From Arthrobacter sp. ISL-95 (GTDB lineage: Bacteria > Actinomycetota > Actinomycetes > Actinomycetales > Micrococcaceae), in NCBI RefSeq assembly GCF_018613695.1, contig NZ_JAGGPR010000015.1, positions 1 through 64,000 on the forward strand: a stretch of DNA of 64,000 nt, written 5' to 3'. Of this stretch, positions 28,521-37,071 are shown piece after piece; positions within the stretch are counted from its first letter, which is position 1; every line of letters starts with the position of its first letter. A model generated the notes under the pieces. The model ran no database searches. It had not been told where the DNA came from and saw only the letters and a list, made by a program, of their open reading frames with translations. The position numbers and the translations under genes are program-made.

Positions 28521-28558
28521 TTCCTGAAGTCAGGGATCCTTCGCCTTAAGTGAAGAAA

Positions 28559-28584
28559 AGCATCAGTTCCCAAGAACCGATGCT
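28559..28584 (-). terminator. Terminator hairpin after the DUF3817 gene
   Basis: The bases AGCATCAGTTC / GAACCGATGCT form a stem of about 11 bp with one mismatch around a short loop. On the minus strand it is followed by TTTTCTTC. It lies 16 bases beyond the DUF3817 stop. Confidence 0.7.
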
Positions 28585-28600
28585 TCTCGCCTGCCAAAGC

Positions 28601-29062
28601 TTAGGAGAACCAGGTACCTGGAGGGCCCATGAACAACAGGAAGCTAAAGACGGCTCCCACGGCAACGAGGGTGACAACTACGGCAAGAATCGGGTTCCGC
28701 AGAACCCAAGCCTGGGCTTTCTCGAAGCCGCCCTGAGGCTTCTCACCCCCGGTGGCCAAACGCCATTGGCCGGAGAGGAGGCCGCGGCGGTCGAGCGACT
28801 TCTCCGTGGGGATGGTGGCATAGGGAATAACGGCTGAACCGATGGCGAGCAGGCCTGTACGGGTGGACCACTTCTGGTTGATCCAAGTGAATGCGGCCGT
28901 CGCTGCGTAGCAAAGGAACACGAAACCGTGGATGCCTCCGGCAATGCTCACACCAACGTCTGTTGTGCGCGTGACGTACTTGAGGAACAGCCCGATCAAC
29001 AGCAGCGTCCATGTCACGGCCTCGCCAAAAGCAACGGTACGGAACAAGGTGCGGGGCTGCAT
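28601..29062 (-). CDS. DUF3817-family membrane protein
   Basis: The 153-residue protein has four hydrophobic segments and the family motifs RTVAFGEAVTWTLLLIGLFLK-like N terminus, GGIHGFVFLCYA and PYATIPTEK. DUF3817 proteins are small actinobacterial membrane proteins of unknown role. The ATG at 29062 (MQPRTLF) was chosen; the longer frame adds unconserved residues. It has its own terminator. Confidence 0.85.
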   Translation of the reverse strand: MQPRTLFRTVAFGEAVTWTLLLIGLFLKYVTRTTDVGVSIAGGIHGFVFLCYAATAAFTWINQKWSTRTGLLAIGSAVIPYATIPTEKSLDRRGLLSGQWRLATGGEKPQGGFEKAQAWVLRNPILAVVVTLVAVGAVFSFLLFMGPPGTWFS

Positions 29063-29147
29063 GGAAGTCCTCAGGTAGAAAACGGGAGACACATCGTATT
29101 TTACCGGCCGTAAAACCTCCCTCGCGTCACACAGTGCAACCGCAGGG

Positions 29148-29762
29148 TTACGGCAATGGGAGCGCCGCCCGGTTCCGGATCTGCGAGTCGCCGAATTCGA
29201 TGGCAACGGGAGCGATCTCCATCTCAGGCTCGTGGCGGGTGCGGGCCTTGCCGACAGCGATGTGGGGTAGCCACCGGGGTGTTTTGTAGCCCAGTGCGGG
29301 TGAGCTCAGGATGAAGTCGTCAACGTTGTCCAGGCCGAGGTCGTCAAGAAGTATGTGGAGACCTTGCACCAAAAGTGCCTGGTAATCGTGTACTTCCTGC
29401 GGCACATCCACTTCGAGTCCCATGAGACGACCACCACCCAAGGGGATCAGCTTGTCCGATTTCCCCAAGAAACCCTGCAACACCGGCAACTCCGTCAACC
29501 AGCTGGCGATCTCCGGAAGTGTCTTCTCAGGAGGAGACAACCCCTTGGTCCAGGCTGCGATGTCCTCGCCGAGTTCATCGAGAATGCCAACATGCAGCAG
29601 GGTCATGTGCAAGCCCTGAGGTTTGCGCAGAGAATCGACGAACCGGTTCAATCCTTGATAGTCCGAAAGACCAGCGCCCACTCGAAGGAGGGGCACCTCA
29701 ACAGTGATACGAGGTCCATACGGTTTGCCTGCAGTGTGGTTGCTGCCCGTCATGGTTGCCAT
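29148..29762 (-). CDS. 2H phosphoesterase (2'-5' RNA ligase-like)
   Basis: The 204-residue protein has two H-x-T/A motifs, HMTLLHVG and PHIAVGKA, the catalytic signature of the 2H superfamily that acts on 2'-5' or cyclic phosphates of RNA and nucleotides. The second motif has Ala in place of Thr. The start could be the ATG at 29762 or the one three codons later; neither has a strong ribosome site. The GIY-YIG gene lies upstream on the same strand. Confidence 0.72.
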   Translation of the reverse strand: MATMTGSNHTAGKPYGPRITVEVPLLRVGAGLSDYQGLNRFVDSLRKPQGLHMTLLHVGILDELGEDIAAWTKGLSPPEKTLPEIASWLTELPVLQGFLGKSDKLIPLGGGRLMGLEVDVPQEVHDYQALLVQGLHILLDDLGLDNVDDFILSSPALGYKTPRWLPHIAVGKARTRHEPEMEIAPVAIEFGDSQIRNRAALPLP

Positions 29763-29844
29763 TATGCGCCGAACGCATAGCGAACGGGAGGCCGACGGCG
29801 GAACCGGCTTTCGCCGTCGTTCTGCTTTGGCGGGTGTCGGGAAT

Positions 29845-30351
29845 TCACTTCTTGGCGCGAGCCTGAACCAGGTTGGCGAACGGCAGACATCCATGGGCGG
29901 CAACAAAGCCTGCGTGGTAGGCGGCCTCGGCTGCATTCACCTCGGAAGCCGGGAGTTCCTTCCACGCGATGATGAGATCCAAAGCGTCCCGGAGTTGCCA
30001 GATGAGCCGCGCGTCCCAGACGACGGTGGGCCGTCCACGGCCGTAGTCAAGAAACTCTTGGATCTGCTTGCGGAGCCCGCGGTTGCCTTGGCTTCCGGCG
30101 CTGGCTTTACCGATGTACACCACGGAAGCATCGGGCACCCACTCGGATTCCAGCGCTTCGCGTTTTAGGGATGGGTCTTTCTTTCTGAACGTGCCGGCAG
30201 TGCTCTTGCTGAGGAATACGGGCTCGAAATCCGTGGGGCGGAGGATGGCGAAGATGCCGGGGCCTTGGGGAATTCTCATGGGATCGAGTTCGTCGATCGG
30301 CCGGAATCCGGTGAACCCGTCCTCGGTGAGGGACTTTTTGGTGAAGAGCAT
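29845..30351 (-). CDS. GIY-YIG-like domain protein
   Basis: The 168-residue protein has GIFAILR and VVYIGKASAG, matching the GIY and YIG motifs, followed by GNRGLRKQIQEFLDYGRG (the conserved Arg region). The domain cuts DNA in nucleases such as UvrC, but stand-alone members of this length also occur with unknown roles. No glutamate of the last catalytic motif can be assigned with confidence. It is 83 bases upstream of the 2H phosphoesterase, on the same strand. Confidence 0.68.
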   Translation of the reverse strand: MLFTKKSLTEDGFTGFRPIDELDPMRIPQGPGIFAILRPTDFEPVFLSKSTAGTFRKKDPSLKREALESEWVPDASVVYIGKASAGSQGNRGLRKQIQEFLDYGRGRPTVVWDARLIWQLRDALDLIIAWKELPASEVNAAEAAYHAGFVAAHGCLPFANLVQARAKK

Positions 30352-30442
30352 GGTCCATTGTGCGGGACCGCGATGCGACCGGTCCAAAGAACAGCCGAAC
30401 AGCGGCCCAGAGACGCCAAAGCGTGAAGCAAAGCTTTCAGCG

Positions 30443-30472
30443 TTGACACGCACTTGTGACCCGTGCCATATT
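30443..30472 (+). promoter_or_regulatory. Promoter of the asparagine operon
   Basis: TTGACA (30443-30448) and CATATT (30467-30472) are 18 bases apart. The expected transcription start falls at or next to the GTG at 30479, which lacks a ribosome binding site, so the regulator mRNA is probably leaderless, a common situation in actinobacteria. Confidence 0.6.
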
Positions 30473-30478
30473 CAAAGC

Positions 30479-31198
30479 GTGAACCTGTCAGACAGCCGGA
30501 CAGCCGGACAGCAAGGACCCCAGGGTGGGCATACGCCCATCTCTCGCATTTCCGCAGCCGAGGCGGTCTTTGCGGCGTTGCGCCGCGCCATTGAGGGCGG
30601 CCAGTTTGATATCGGCACCAAGCTGAGTTCCGAGGCGACGCTGGCAGGCCAGTACGGCGTGAGCCGCTCGGTAATCCGTGAAGCGCTGAGGTCCTGTAAC
30701 ACCTTGGGCCTCACCGTGACCAAGACCGGCAAGGGCACGTTCATTGTGGCCAACAAGGTTGCTAACGACCTTACCTTGGGTCAGTACAGTGCGCGTGATC
30801 TTAACGAAGCACGTCCGCACATCGAGATCCCGGCAGCGGGACTGGCGGCTCAAAGAAGGACCGAGGAAGAACTGGAGCACCTCAAGGACATCGTCCAGGA
30901 GATGCTCACCGAGAACGATCCCGAAGCCTGGGTGAACCTGGACGCCAGCTTCCACTCAGCCGTGGCCCGCGCCAGCGGGAACCGCGTGTTTGCCAGCGTC
31001 GTCTCGGACATCCGTGAGGCCTTGGCCCACCAATCCGAAACCTTGAACCTCGTTGCAGACCGGCAACACCGCTCGGACGAGGAACACGTCGCCGTACTCA
31101 ACGCGATCGAAGCAGGCGACTCCGAAGCCGCAAGCAAAGCGATGGCCGCTCACCTGCAGGCCGTCAGCGTGGCACTGGACACGATCCTCAGCAAATGA
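30479..31198 (+). CDS. FadR/GntR-family regulator of the asparagine operon
   Basis: The 239-residue protein has a GntR winged helix (TKLSSEATLAGQYGVSRSVIREALRS) and an FCD ligand-binding domain (DLNEARPHIEIPAAGLAA, DASFHSAVARASGNRVFASV, HVAVLNAIEAGD). The GTG at 30479 follows a promoter directly. Its stop overlaps the asparaginase ATG by four bases, so the regulator is in the operon it probably controls, with asparagine or aspartate as a likely effector (inference). Confidence 0.87.
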   Translation: MNLSDSRTAGQQGPQGGHTPISRISAAEAVFAALRRAIEGGQFDIGTKLSSEATLAGQYGVSRSVIREALRSCNTLGLTVTKTGKGTFIVANKVANDLTLGQYSARDLNEARPHIEIPAAGLAAQRRTEEELEHLKDIVQEMLTENDPEAWVNLDASFHSAVARASGNRVFASVVSDIREALAHQSETLNLVADRQHRSDEEHVAVLNAIEAGDSEAASKAMAAHLQAVSVALDTILSK

Positions 31199-32256
31199 CA
31201 CATCCAAAGGACACCGTCACCATGCCCGTCCCCGAAGCATCGGCGCACAAAGCCCACGAAGCCGCGCCAGCAACAGCAACAACTGCGCAGAGCCTCAAAA
31301 CGCCCCACCACGTCCCGCTCGTAGAGGTAACCCGCGACGGGCTGGTGGAGAGCATCCACTACGGCTCGCTGATCGCCCTCCGCAAAAGCGGCAACACTAC
31401 CATCGAGGCCGGCGAGCCAAACTCACCGATGTACCCGCGTTCAAGCCTGAAGCCATTGCAGGCCGTAGCCCTGCTCAAGGCCGGTTTGGACATCCCCCAA
31501 AACCTCCTTGCCCTTACGGCTGCCAGTCATTCCGGCGCACAGATGCATCGCGATGGTGCCGCCGAAATCCTGAAGCTGCACGGCCTCACCGAGGCGGCAC
31601 TGGGCAACAGCACGGACCTGCCTTACGGCGTCGCTGAGCGTGAAGAGTGGCTCCGCGCCGGCAACGGACCCACCCAAATAGCGCAGAACTGCTCCGGCAA
31701 GCACGCCTCCATGACCGCCGTCTGCGTCATCAACGGCTGGCCCGTGGAGGGGTACTTGCATCCCGAGCACCCGCTGCAGGTCTTGGTCCGCGACACCATC
31801 ACGGAATTGACCGGCGAGGAAGCAGCAGCGGTCAGCACGGACGGTTGCGGAACCCCTCTTTTCGCTCACTCCCTTCATGGCATGGCGCGTGCTTACGGCC
31901 GCCTGGCCGCTGCCGACGAAAGCACCGACGAGGGCAAAGTTGCCCACGCCATGCGCCGGTTCCCGGAGATGGTGGCCGGTGAGGGCCGCGACGTTACTGC
32001 CCTTATGCGCGCCGTTCCCGGCTTGCTTGCGAAGGACGGCTTTGAAGGCCTTCAGTTGGTTGGCCTTCCGGATGGCACCGGCTTTGCGGTAAAGATCTCC
32101 GACGGCGGCGATCGCGCCCGCATGCCCGTCACCGTTGAGGTTCTGCGCCGGTTGGGCGTCGACGGCGGCAGCCTGGACACGCTTCAGAGCCCACCTGTGC
32201 TGGGCGGCGGCCTTCCGGTCGGCGAGCTCCGCGCAGCCCATATTTTCAGCAACTAA
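31195..32256 (+). CDS. L-asparaginase (asparaginase II family)
   Basis: The enzyme hydrolyses L-asparagine to aspartate and ammonia. The 353-residue protein matches the actinobacterial/rhizobial type asparaginase (PF06089): RSSLKPLQAVALLKAG, ASHSGAQMH, QNCSGKHASM and STDGCGTPLFA. This type is unrelated to the E. coli AnsA/AnsB fold. There is no signal peptide, so it is cytoplasmic. It is second in the operon; aspartate ammonia-lyase follows after 13 bases. The first 35 residues are not conserved, so an internal ATG at 31222 is also possible. Confidence 0.9.
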   Translation: MTHPKDTVTMPVPEASAHKAHEAAPATATTAQSLKTPHHVPLVEVTRDGLVESIHYGSLIALRKSGNTTIEAGEPNSPMYPRSSLKPLQAVALLKAGLDIPQNLLALTAASHSGAQMHRDGAAEILKLHGLTEAALGNSTDLPYGVAEREEWLRAGNGPTQIAQNCSGKHASMTAVCVINGWPVEGYLHPEHPLQVLVRDTITELTGEEAAAVSTDGCGTPLFAHSLHGMARAYGRLAAADESTDEGKVAHAMRRFPEMVAGEGRDVTALMRAVPGLLAKDGFEGLQLVGLPDGTGFAVKISDGGDRARMPVTVEVLRRLGVDGGSLDTLQSPPVLGGGLPVGELRAAHIFSN

Positions 32257-32269
32257 ACCAAGGACAGCT

Positions 32270-33685
32270 ATGACCACCGTCGATCAGGCGATCCCCCTCC
32301 GTTCCGAACACGACCTTTTGGGCGACCGCGATGTACCCGCGGATGCCTACTGGGGCGTCCACACCCTCCGCGCAATCGAGAACTTCCCCATCACAGGGCA
32401 GCCTCTCTCCACCAACAAGCACCTGGTCAGGGGCCTGGCCGCCGTGAAGCAGGCAGCCGCACGCACCAACCACGAGCTTGGTCTGCTGGATGCCGAAAAG
32501 GCCGACGCTATTGAGCAGGCATGCCAGGACATCATGGATGGCATGCTTCACGAGCAGTTCATGGTGGACGTGATCCAGGGTGGCGCGGGAACAAGTTCCA
32601 ACATGAACGCCAACGAGGTAATCGCTAACCGTGCCTTGGAGATCCTGGGCCACCCCAAGGGCGATTACTCCAAGCTTCACCCGAATGACCACGTGAACCT
32701 CAGCCAGTCCACCAACGACGTCTACCCGACGGCGGTGAACCTGGCCACGATCTTCTCCGTGAAGGAACTCCTGGTAGCCCTCGAAGAACTCGAGTTGGCC
32801 TTCGCCGAGAAGGGCCGGGAGTTCCGGACGGTGGTGAAGATGGGGCGCACGCAGTTGCAGGACGCGGTTCCCATGACGCTTGGCCAGGAGTTCGGCGGGT
32901 ACGCCGTGACCATCGGCGAGGACCGGGCGCGCCTGGACGAGTCCCACATGCTGATCCACGAGATCAACCTTGGTGCTACGGCAATCGGCACAGGTTTGAA
33001 CGCCCCGGCTGGCTACGCTGAAGCTGCTTGCCGCCACTTGGCCGAAATCACTGGGCTTCCCCTCCTCACCGCTGCCGACCTCATTGAGGCCACCCAGGAC
33101 GTGGGCGCGTTCGTCCACCTGTCCGGCGTCCTGAAGCGCGTTGCAGTGAAACTCTCCAAGATTTGTAACGATCTCCGCTTGCTGTCCTCCGGACCGCGTG
33201 CGGGTTTGGGTGAGATCAACCTTCCGGCGGTGCAGTCCGGTTCGTCGATCATGCCCGGCAAGATCAATCCGGTGATCCCGGAAGTGGTCAGCCAGGTGGC
33301 GTACGAAGTCATCGGCAACGATGTCACCGTCACCATGGCCGCGGAGGCCGGCCAGCTTCAGCTGAACGCCTTCGAACCGATCATTGTGCACAGCCTGCAC
33401 AAGAGCATCTCCCACCTGGAAGCAGCGTGCCGCACCCTTACGGCGCGCTGCGTCCGGGGCATCACTGCAAACACCGAACGGCTACGGCTTACCGTGGAGC
33501 AGTCGATCGGTCTCGTCACGGCATTGAACCCGCATATCGGCTACGCCTCCGCCACCGCTATCGCCCAGGAAGCGTTGGCAACGGGCAAGGGCGTCGCGGA
33601 ACTCGTGTTGGAGCACGGTCTCCTGACCGCTGCCCAGCTTGAGGAACTGCTGAGCCCGGAACGTCTGGCAAATCTGAGCAAATAG
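32270..33685 (+). CDS. aspA: Aspartate ammonia-lyase
   Basis: AspA deaminates L-aspartate to fumarate and ammonia. The 471-residue product has the fumarase/aspartase signature GSSIMPGKINP with the catalytic serine loop, and the upstream GGAGTSSNMNANEV and NLSQSTNDVYPTA substrate-binding motifs. The ATG at 32270 follows an AGGACA site. Placed after asparaginase, it completes the route from asparagine to the TCA cycle. Fumarase is excluded by context and the SQSTND motif variant, though the family split is best confirmed by alignment. Confidence 0.9.
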   Translation: MTTVDQAIPLRSEHDLLGDRDVPADAYWGVHTLRAIENFPITGQPLSTNKHLVRGLAAVKQAAARTNHELGLLDAEKADAIEQACQDIMDGMLHEQFMVDVIQGGAGTSSNMNANEVIANRALEILGHPKGDYSKLHPNDHVNLSQSTNDVYPTAVNLATIFSVKELLVALEELELAFAEKGREFRTVVKMGRTQLQDAVPMTLGQEFGGYAVTIGEDRARLDESHMLIHEINLGATAIGTGLNAPAGYAEAACRHLAEITGLPLLTAADLIEATQDVGAFVHLSGVLKRVAVKLSKICNDLRLLSSGPRAGLGEINLPAVQSGSSIMPGKINPVIPEVVSQVAYEVIGNDVTVTMAAEAGQLQLNAFEPIIVHSLHKSISHLEAACRTLTARCVRGITANTERLRLTVEQSIGLVTALNPHIGYASATAIAQEALATGKGVAELVLEHGLLTAAQLEELLSPERLANLSK

Positions 33686-33823
33686 GCCGAAACTGGCCTG
33701 TAAGTTCTCCGACCAGCCGTCCCGCCCCATGAGGCATACCCCCACGAGGCCTGGTTCTGCGTGCCCGAATCCCTCCCCGGACACGCCCAGGACACCCCCA
33801 ACAGGACACCCCTAAGGATTCCA

Positions 33824-35332
33824 ATGACCAACCCCATCACGGACCACACGGTCCCGGCCCAAGCGCACGCCAGCGAGAAAGCCCTCCACCAGGAGGACTC
33901 CGGCTACCACAAGGACCTCAAGCCGCGCCAGATCCAGATGATCGCGATCGGCGGTGCGATCGGCACCGGCCTGTTCCTGGGTGCCGGCGGCCGGCTCAAC
34001 GCAGCGGGTCCCTCGCTCGTTATCGCCTACGCAGTCTGTGGCTTCTTCGCTTTCCTGATCCTCCGCGCCCTCGGTGAACTGGTTCTGCACCGGCCGTCGT
34101 CGGGGTCCTTCGTTTCGTATGCCCGCGAGTTCTATGGCGAAAAGGCCGCCTTCGTCTCGGGCTGGTTCTACTGGATCAACTGGGCAACCACCACCATCGT
34201 GGATATCACCGCGGTGGCCCTGTACATGAACTTCTTCGGCAAATACATCGCCTGGATGGGTGCCGTACCGCAGTGGGCCTGGGCGCTCATTGCCTTGGTG
34301 GTAGTGCTCTGCCTCAACCTTGTTTCCGTGAAGGTCTTCGGCGAAATGGAGTTCTGGTTCGCGTTGATCAAGGTGGCCGCACTGGTGGCTTTCCTCCTGG
34401 TTGGCACCTACTTTGTCATCTTCGGTACCCCGGTGGATGGCCAGGAAGTGGGCTTCAGCCTCATCTCGGACAACGGCGGCATCTTCCCCAACGGCATCCT
34501 GCCCATGATCATCCTCATGCAAGGTGTGCTGTTCGCCTACGCCTCGATCGAACTCGTGGGCACCGCGGCTGGTGAAACTCCCAACCCGGAGAAGATCATG
34601 CCCAAGGCCATCAACTCCGTGGTCTTCCGCATCGCAGTCTTCTACGTTGGTTCCGTCATCCTGCTGGCATTGTTGCTCCCGTACACCGCCTACGAAAAGG
34701 GCGTCAGCCCCTTCGTGACGTTCTTCGGTTCCATTGGTGTTGAGGGCGTGGATGTCATCATGAACCTCGTGGTGCTCACCGCGGCACTGTCCTCGCTGAA
34801 CGCCGGACTCTACTCCACCGGGCGTATCCTCCGCTCCATGTCCGTGGCCGGTTCGGCCCCGAAGTTCGCCCAGCGCATGAACAAGGCCGGCGTTCCCTAC
34901 GGCGGCATCGCGATCACGGCCGGAGTATCCCTGCTCGGCGTTCCGCTGAACTACCTGGTCCCGTCCGACGCCTTCGAGATCGTCCTCAACGTCGCATCCG
35001 TGGGCATCATCGTCACGTGGGCCACTATCGTCTTGTGCCAGATGCAGCTCAAACGTTGGTCCGACAAGGGCTGGGTGAAGCGCCCGTCCTTCCGGCTGTT
35101 CGGCGCACCCTACACGGGCTGGTTGTCCTTGGTCTTCCTGCTGGCCGTCCTGATCATGGTGTTCATCGAATCACCGCTCACCATGCTGGTCACCGCGATC
35201 GCCTGCGGGCTCATGGTCTGGGGCTGGTTCCTGTGCCGCAAGCAAATTCATGAGATTGCCGCCACCCGCGACGGCTACACGGGCAGCGCGCCGGTCATTG
35301 CCAACCGTCCGCTTCCCGGCGGCGACAAGTAA
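33824..35332 (+). CDS. ansP: L-asparagine permease-type amino-acid transporter
   Basis: The 502-residue APC-family transporter has 12 predicted membrane segments and the family N-terminal [17 protein letters not shown]. It strongly resembles AnsP ([26 protein letters not shown] region, split here). The ATG at 33824 has an AAGGA site. It is the fourth gene of the asparagine cluster, 138 bases after aspA, so it may have its own promoter. Substrate is inferred from family and context. Confidence 0.87.
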   Translation: MTNPITDHTVPAQAHASEKALHQEDSGYHKDLKPRQIQMIAIGGAIGTGLFLGAGGRLNAAGPSLVIAYAVCGFFAFLILRALGELVLHRPSSGSFVSYAREFYGEKAAFVSGWFYWINWATTTIVDITAVALYMNFFGKYIAWMGAVPQWAWALIALVVVLCLNLVSVKVFGEMEFWFALIKVAALVAFLLVGTYFVIFGTPVDGQEVGFSLISDNGGIFPNGILPMIILMQGVLFAYASIELVGTAAGETPNPEKIMPKAINSVVFRIAVFYVGSVILLALLLPYTAYEKGVSPFVTFFGSIGVEGVDVIMNLVVLTAALSSLNAGLYSTGRILRSMSVAGSAPKFAQRMNKAGVPYGGIAITAGVSLLGVPLNYLVPSDAFEIVLNVASVGIIVTWATIVLCQMQLKRWSDKGWVKRPSFRLFGAPYTGWLSLVFLLAVLIMVFIESPLTMLVTAIACGLMVWGWFLCRKQIHEIAATRDGYTGSAPVIANRPLPGGDK

Positions 35333-35353
35333 CCAGCAACAACCGCTGACTCC

Positions 35354-35404
35354 CGACGGCGGCACCTGGGTTCCGTAGCAATCGGGCCCCGAGTGCCGCC
35401 GTCG
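35354..35404 (+). terminator. Terminator hairpin after ansP
   Basis: CGACGGCGGCAC (35354-35365) pairs perfectly with 35393-35404. It starts 22 bases after the permease stop and probably ends the asparagine operon, though no T-run follows directly. Confidence 0.65.
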
Positions 35405-35415
35405 TTGATTAACGC

Positions 35416-35483
35416 ACCCAACTGAGTCGCAGTTAAGCGCGTTTTGAATGCTGAAAACGCGCTTAACTGCGACTCAGTTGGGT
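35416..35483. repeat. 30-bp perfect inverted repeat
   Basis: Arm 35416-35445 (begins ACCCAACTGAGTCGCAGTTA) is the exact reverse complement of 35454-35483, around an 8-base loop GAATGCTG. It lies between the terminator of ansP and the fucose regulator, 51 bases before the regulator ATG. Such a long perfect stem is rare in this window. Confidence 0.9.
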
Positions 35484-35502
35484 GGGGACGCGGCGAAAAC
35501 AG

Positions 35503-35513
35503 ACATCGGATCA
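35503..35513 (+). promoter_or_regulatory. Putative operator in front of the fucose regulator
   Basis: ACATCGGATCA matches 9 of 11 positions of ACATCGGATGT, the reverse complement of the palindrome at 40957 in the fucose divergent promoter. It lies 21 bases before the regulator start and would allow autoregulation. Confidence 0.45.
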
Positions 35514-35533
35514 TTCGTGGCTACTATTGGTCC

Positions 35534-36205
35534 ATGGCTGTCACAGACGAGGCGATCAGCAAGATCAAAGATATGCTGATCCGCGGCGAACTCAAGGCCG
35601 GCGACCGACTTCCGCCGGAAAAAGAACTGAGCGAACGGCTCGGTCTTTCGAGGAGTTCGTTGCGCGAGGCCGTGAAAGCCCTCGAGCTGATCCGCGTGTT
35701 GGATGTTAGACGCGGCGATGGCACCTACGTGACCAGTCTTGACGCGAAGCTGCTCAACGAAGCCGTGGCGTTTGTGGTGGACTTGCACCAGGACAGGTCC
35801 ATCCTGGAACTCTTTGAGGTCCGACGAATCCTGGAGCCTGCAACCGCTCACTTGGCTGCCGGCAAAATCACGCCTGACGAGCTGCTGGCCCTGCGAAGCA
35901 CCATGGACGGAATCGACGAGAACACGGACGTCGAGGAACTCGTGGCGCATGACCTTCAATTCCACAGCATCATCACCGAGGCCGCGGGAAACGACTATCT
36001 CGGAAGCCTCTTGGAAGCCCTGTCCAGCAGCACCGTGCGTGCCCGGATCTGGCGTGGACTAACGCAGGAAAAAGCTGTGGCGCACACCTTGGCCGAACAC
36101 CACGCGATCGCCGACGCCCTGGAACGCGGCGACGGTGAACTGGTGCGTGCCCTTGTTACTGTGCACATCAGCGGCGTGGAGAACTGGCTGCGGCAGGCGC
36201 TCTAA
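35534..36205 (+). CDS. FadR/GntR-family regulator, probable fucose-operon regulator
   Basis: The 223-residue protein has a GntR winged helix (GDRLPPEKELSERLGLSRSS, REAVKALELI) and an FCD domain with metal-binding histidines and acids (HDLQFHSIITEAAGNDYL, AEHHAIADALERGD). It is convergent with, and overlaps by four bases, the end of the fucose catabolic operon. Operator-like ACATCGGATGT sites lie both before this gene and between the divergent fucose genes, which supports local control. Effector may be a pathway acid such as fuconate (inference). Confidence 0.87.
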   Translation: MAVTDEAISKIKDMLIRGELKAGDRLPPEKELSERLGLSRSSLREAVKALELIRVLDVRRGDGTYVTSLDAKLLNEAVAFVVDLHQDRSILELFEVRRILEPATAHLAAGKITPDELLALRSTMDGIDENTDVEELVAHDLQFHSIITEAAGNDYLGSLLEALSSSTVRARIWRGLTQEKAVAHTLAEHHAIADALERGDGELVRALVTVHISGVENWLRQAL

Positions 36206-37071
36206 CCTTCGGCGATAGGGGTCACTGCCAGGCCGTAGACCCGGATGGCCGTTTCTTCGAGCACCAGGTCCTGCTCCGAGGGACTCAAGGTGGACACGAG
36301 TTCCAGCAGGACATCCAACGTGCGGCCGTAGGGTGCGCCCAAGGTACTCACTGGCCAGTCGCAGCCGATCATCAAACGCTCGGGCCCGAAAGCTTCCAAC
36401 GCTGATTCGAACAGCGGCCGCAACGATTCCGCGGTGTACTCGGCTCCCGGCAAATACAGTCCGGAGAGCTTGGCCACCGAGTTCGGTTCCCGTCCGAACG
36501 CCATGAAATTCGCGCGCCACGAGTCCATGAGCTGAGGATCAGCCAGCGGCGGCTTGCCCAGGTGATCCAGCACAACGGTCAGTTCCGGCATCTCACGGGC
36601 GAGCCGCACCGCGGAATCCAGATGCCGGGGGAACGCATCCGGGATGTCCAAAGTGAGGCCGCGCTGTGCCACCAACGTCAAGGAATCCCTAACAGTGGGA
36701 AGATCCAGGAAGTCACTTCGCGGATCATCGTGGAGCAGGTGCCGCACGCCCCTGAATACCGGTTGAGCCGTGAAGCGGTGCAACTGCTCTGCGGCTTCAG
36801 CAGGCGCGTCCAACCTGATCCAGCCAACTACACCGAACACCCAGGGATTCCGCTCGGCAACGGCCAACATGCTCTCGGTATCGGCAACGGAATCGTCGGC
36901 CTGCACCAACACGGCTCCCCTTACCCCGGCAGCGTCCAACGTTTCGCGCGCTTCATCTTCGCCAAAGCTGCGGAAGAGGGCACCATGCTGAGGACCAAGC
37001 CACGAATAATGCCGCACACCGCCGGTGACGAAGGTGTCCAAGGTCCACAAGTGCAGGTGCGAATCAATCAC
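36202..37071 (-). CDS. Amidohydrolase-family lactonase (L-fuconolactonase)
   Basis: It probably opens L-fucono-lactone to L-fuconate. The 289-residue TIM-barrel protein starts IDSHLHLW, with HLGKPP, and the metal-site aspartate in MIGCDWPV, as in the PF04909 lactonases. The GTG at 37071 overlaps the dehydrogenase stop by four bases and places the HLH motif at residues 5-7. It is the last gene of the fucosidase operon. Confidence 0.85.
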   Translation of the reverse strand: MIDSHLHLWTLDTFVTGGVRHYSWLGPQHGALFRSFGEDEARETLDAAGVRGAVLVQADDSVADTESMLAVAERNPWVFGVVGWIRLDAPAEAAEQLHRFTAQPVFRGVRHLLHDDPRSDFLDLPTVRDSLTLVAQRGLTLDIPDAFPRHLDSAVRLAREMPELTVVLDHLGKPPLADPQLMDSWRANFMAFGREPNSVAKLSGLYLPGAEYTAESLRPLFESALEAFGPERLMIGCDWPVSTLGAPYGRTLDVLLELVSTLSPSEQDLVLEETAIRVYGLAVTPIAEG

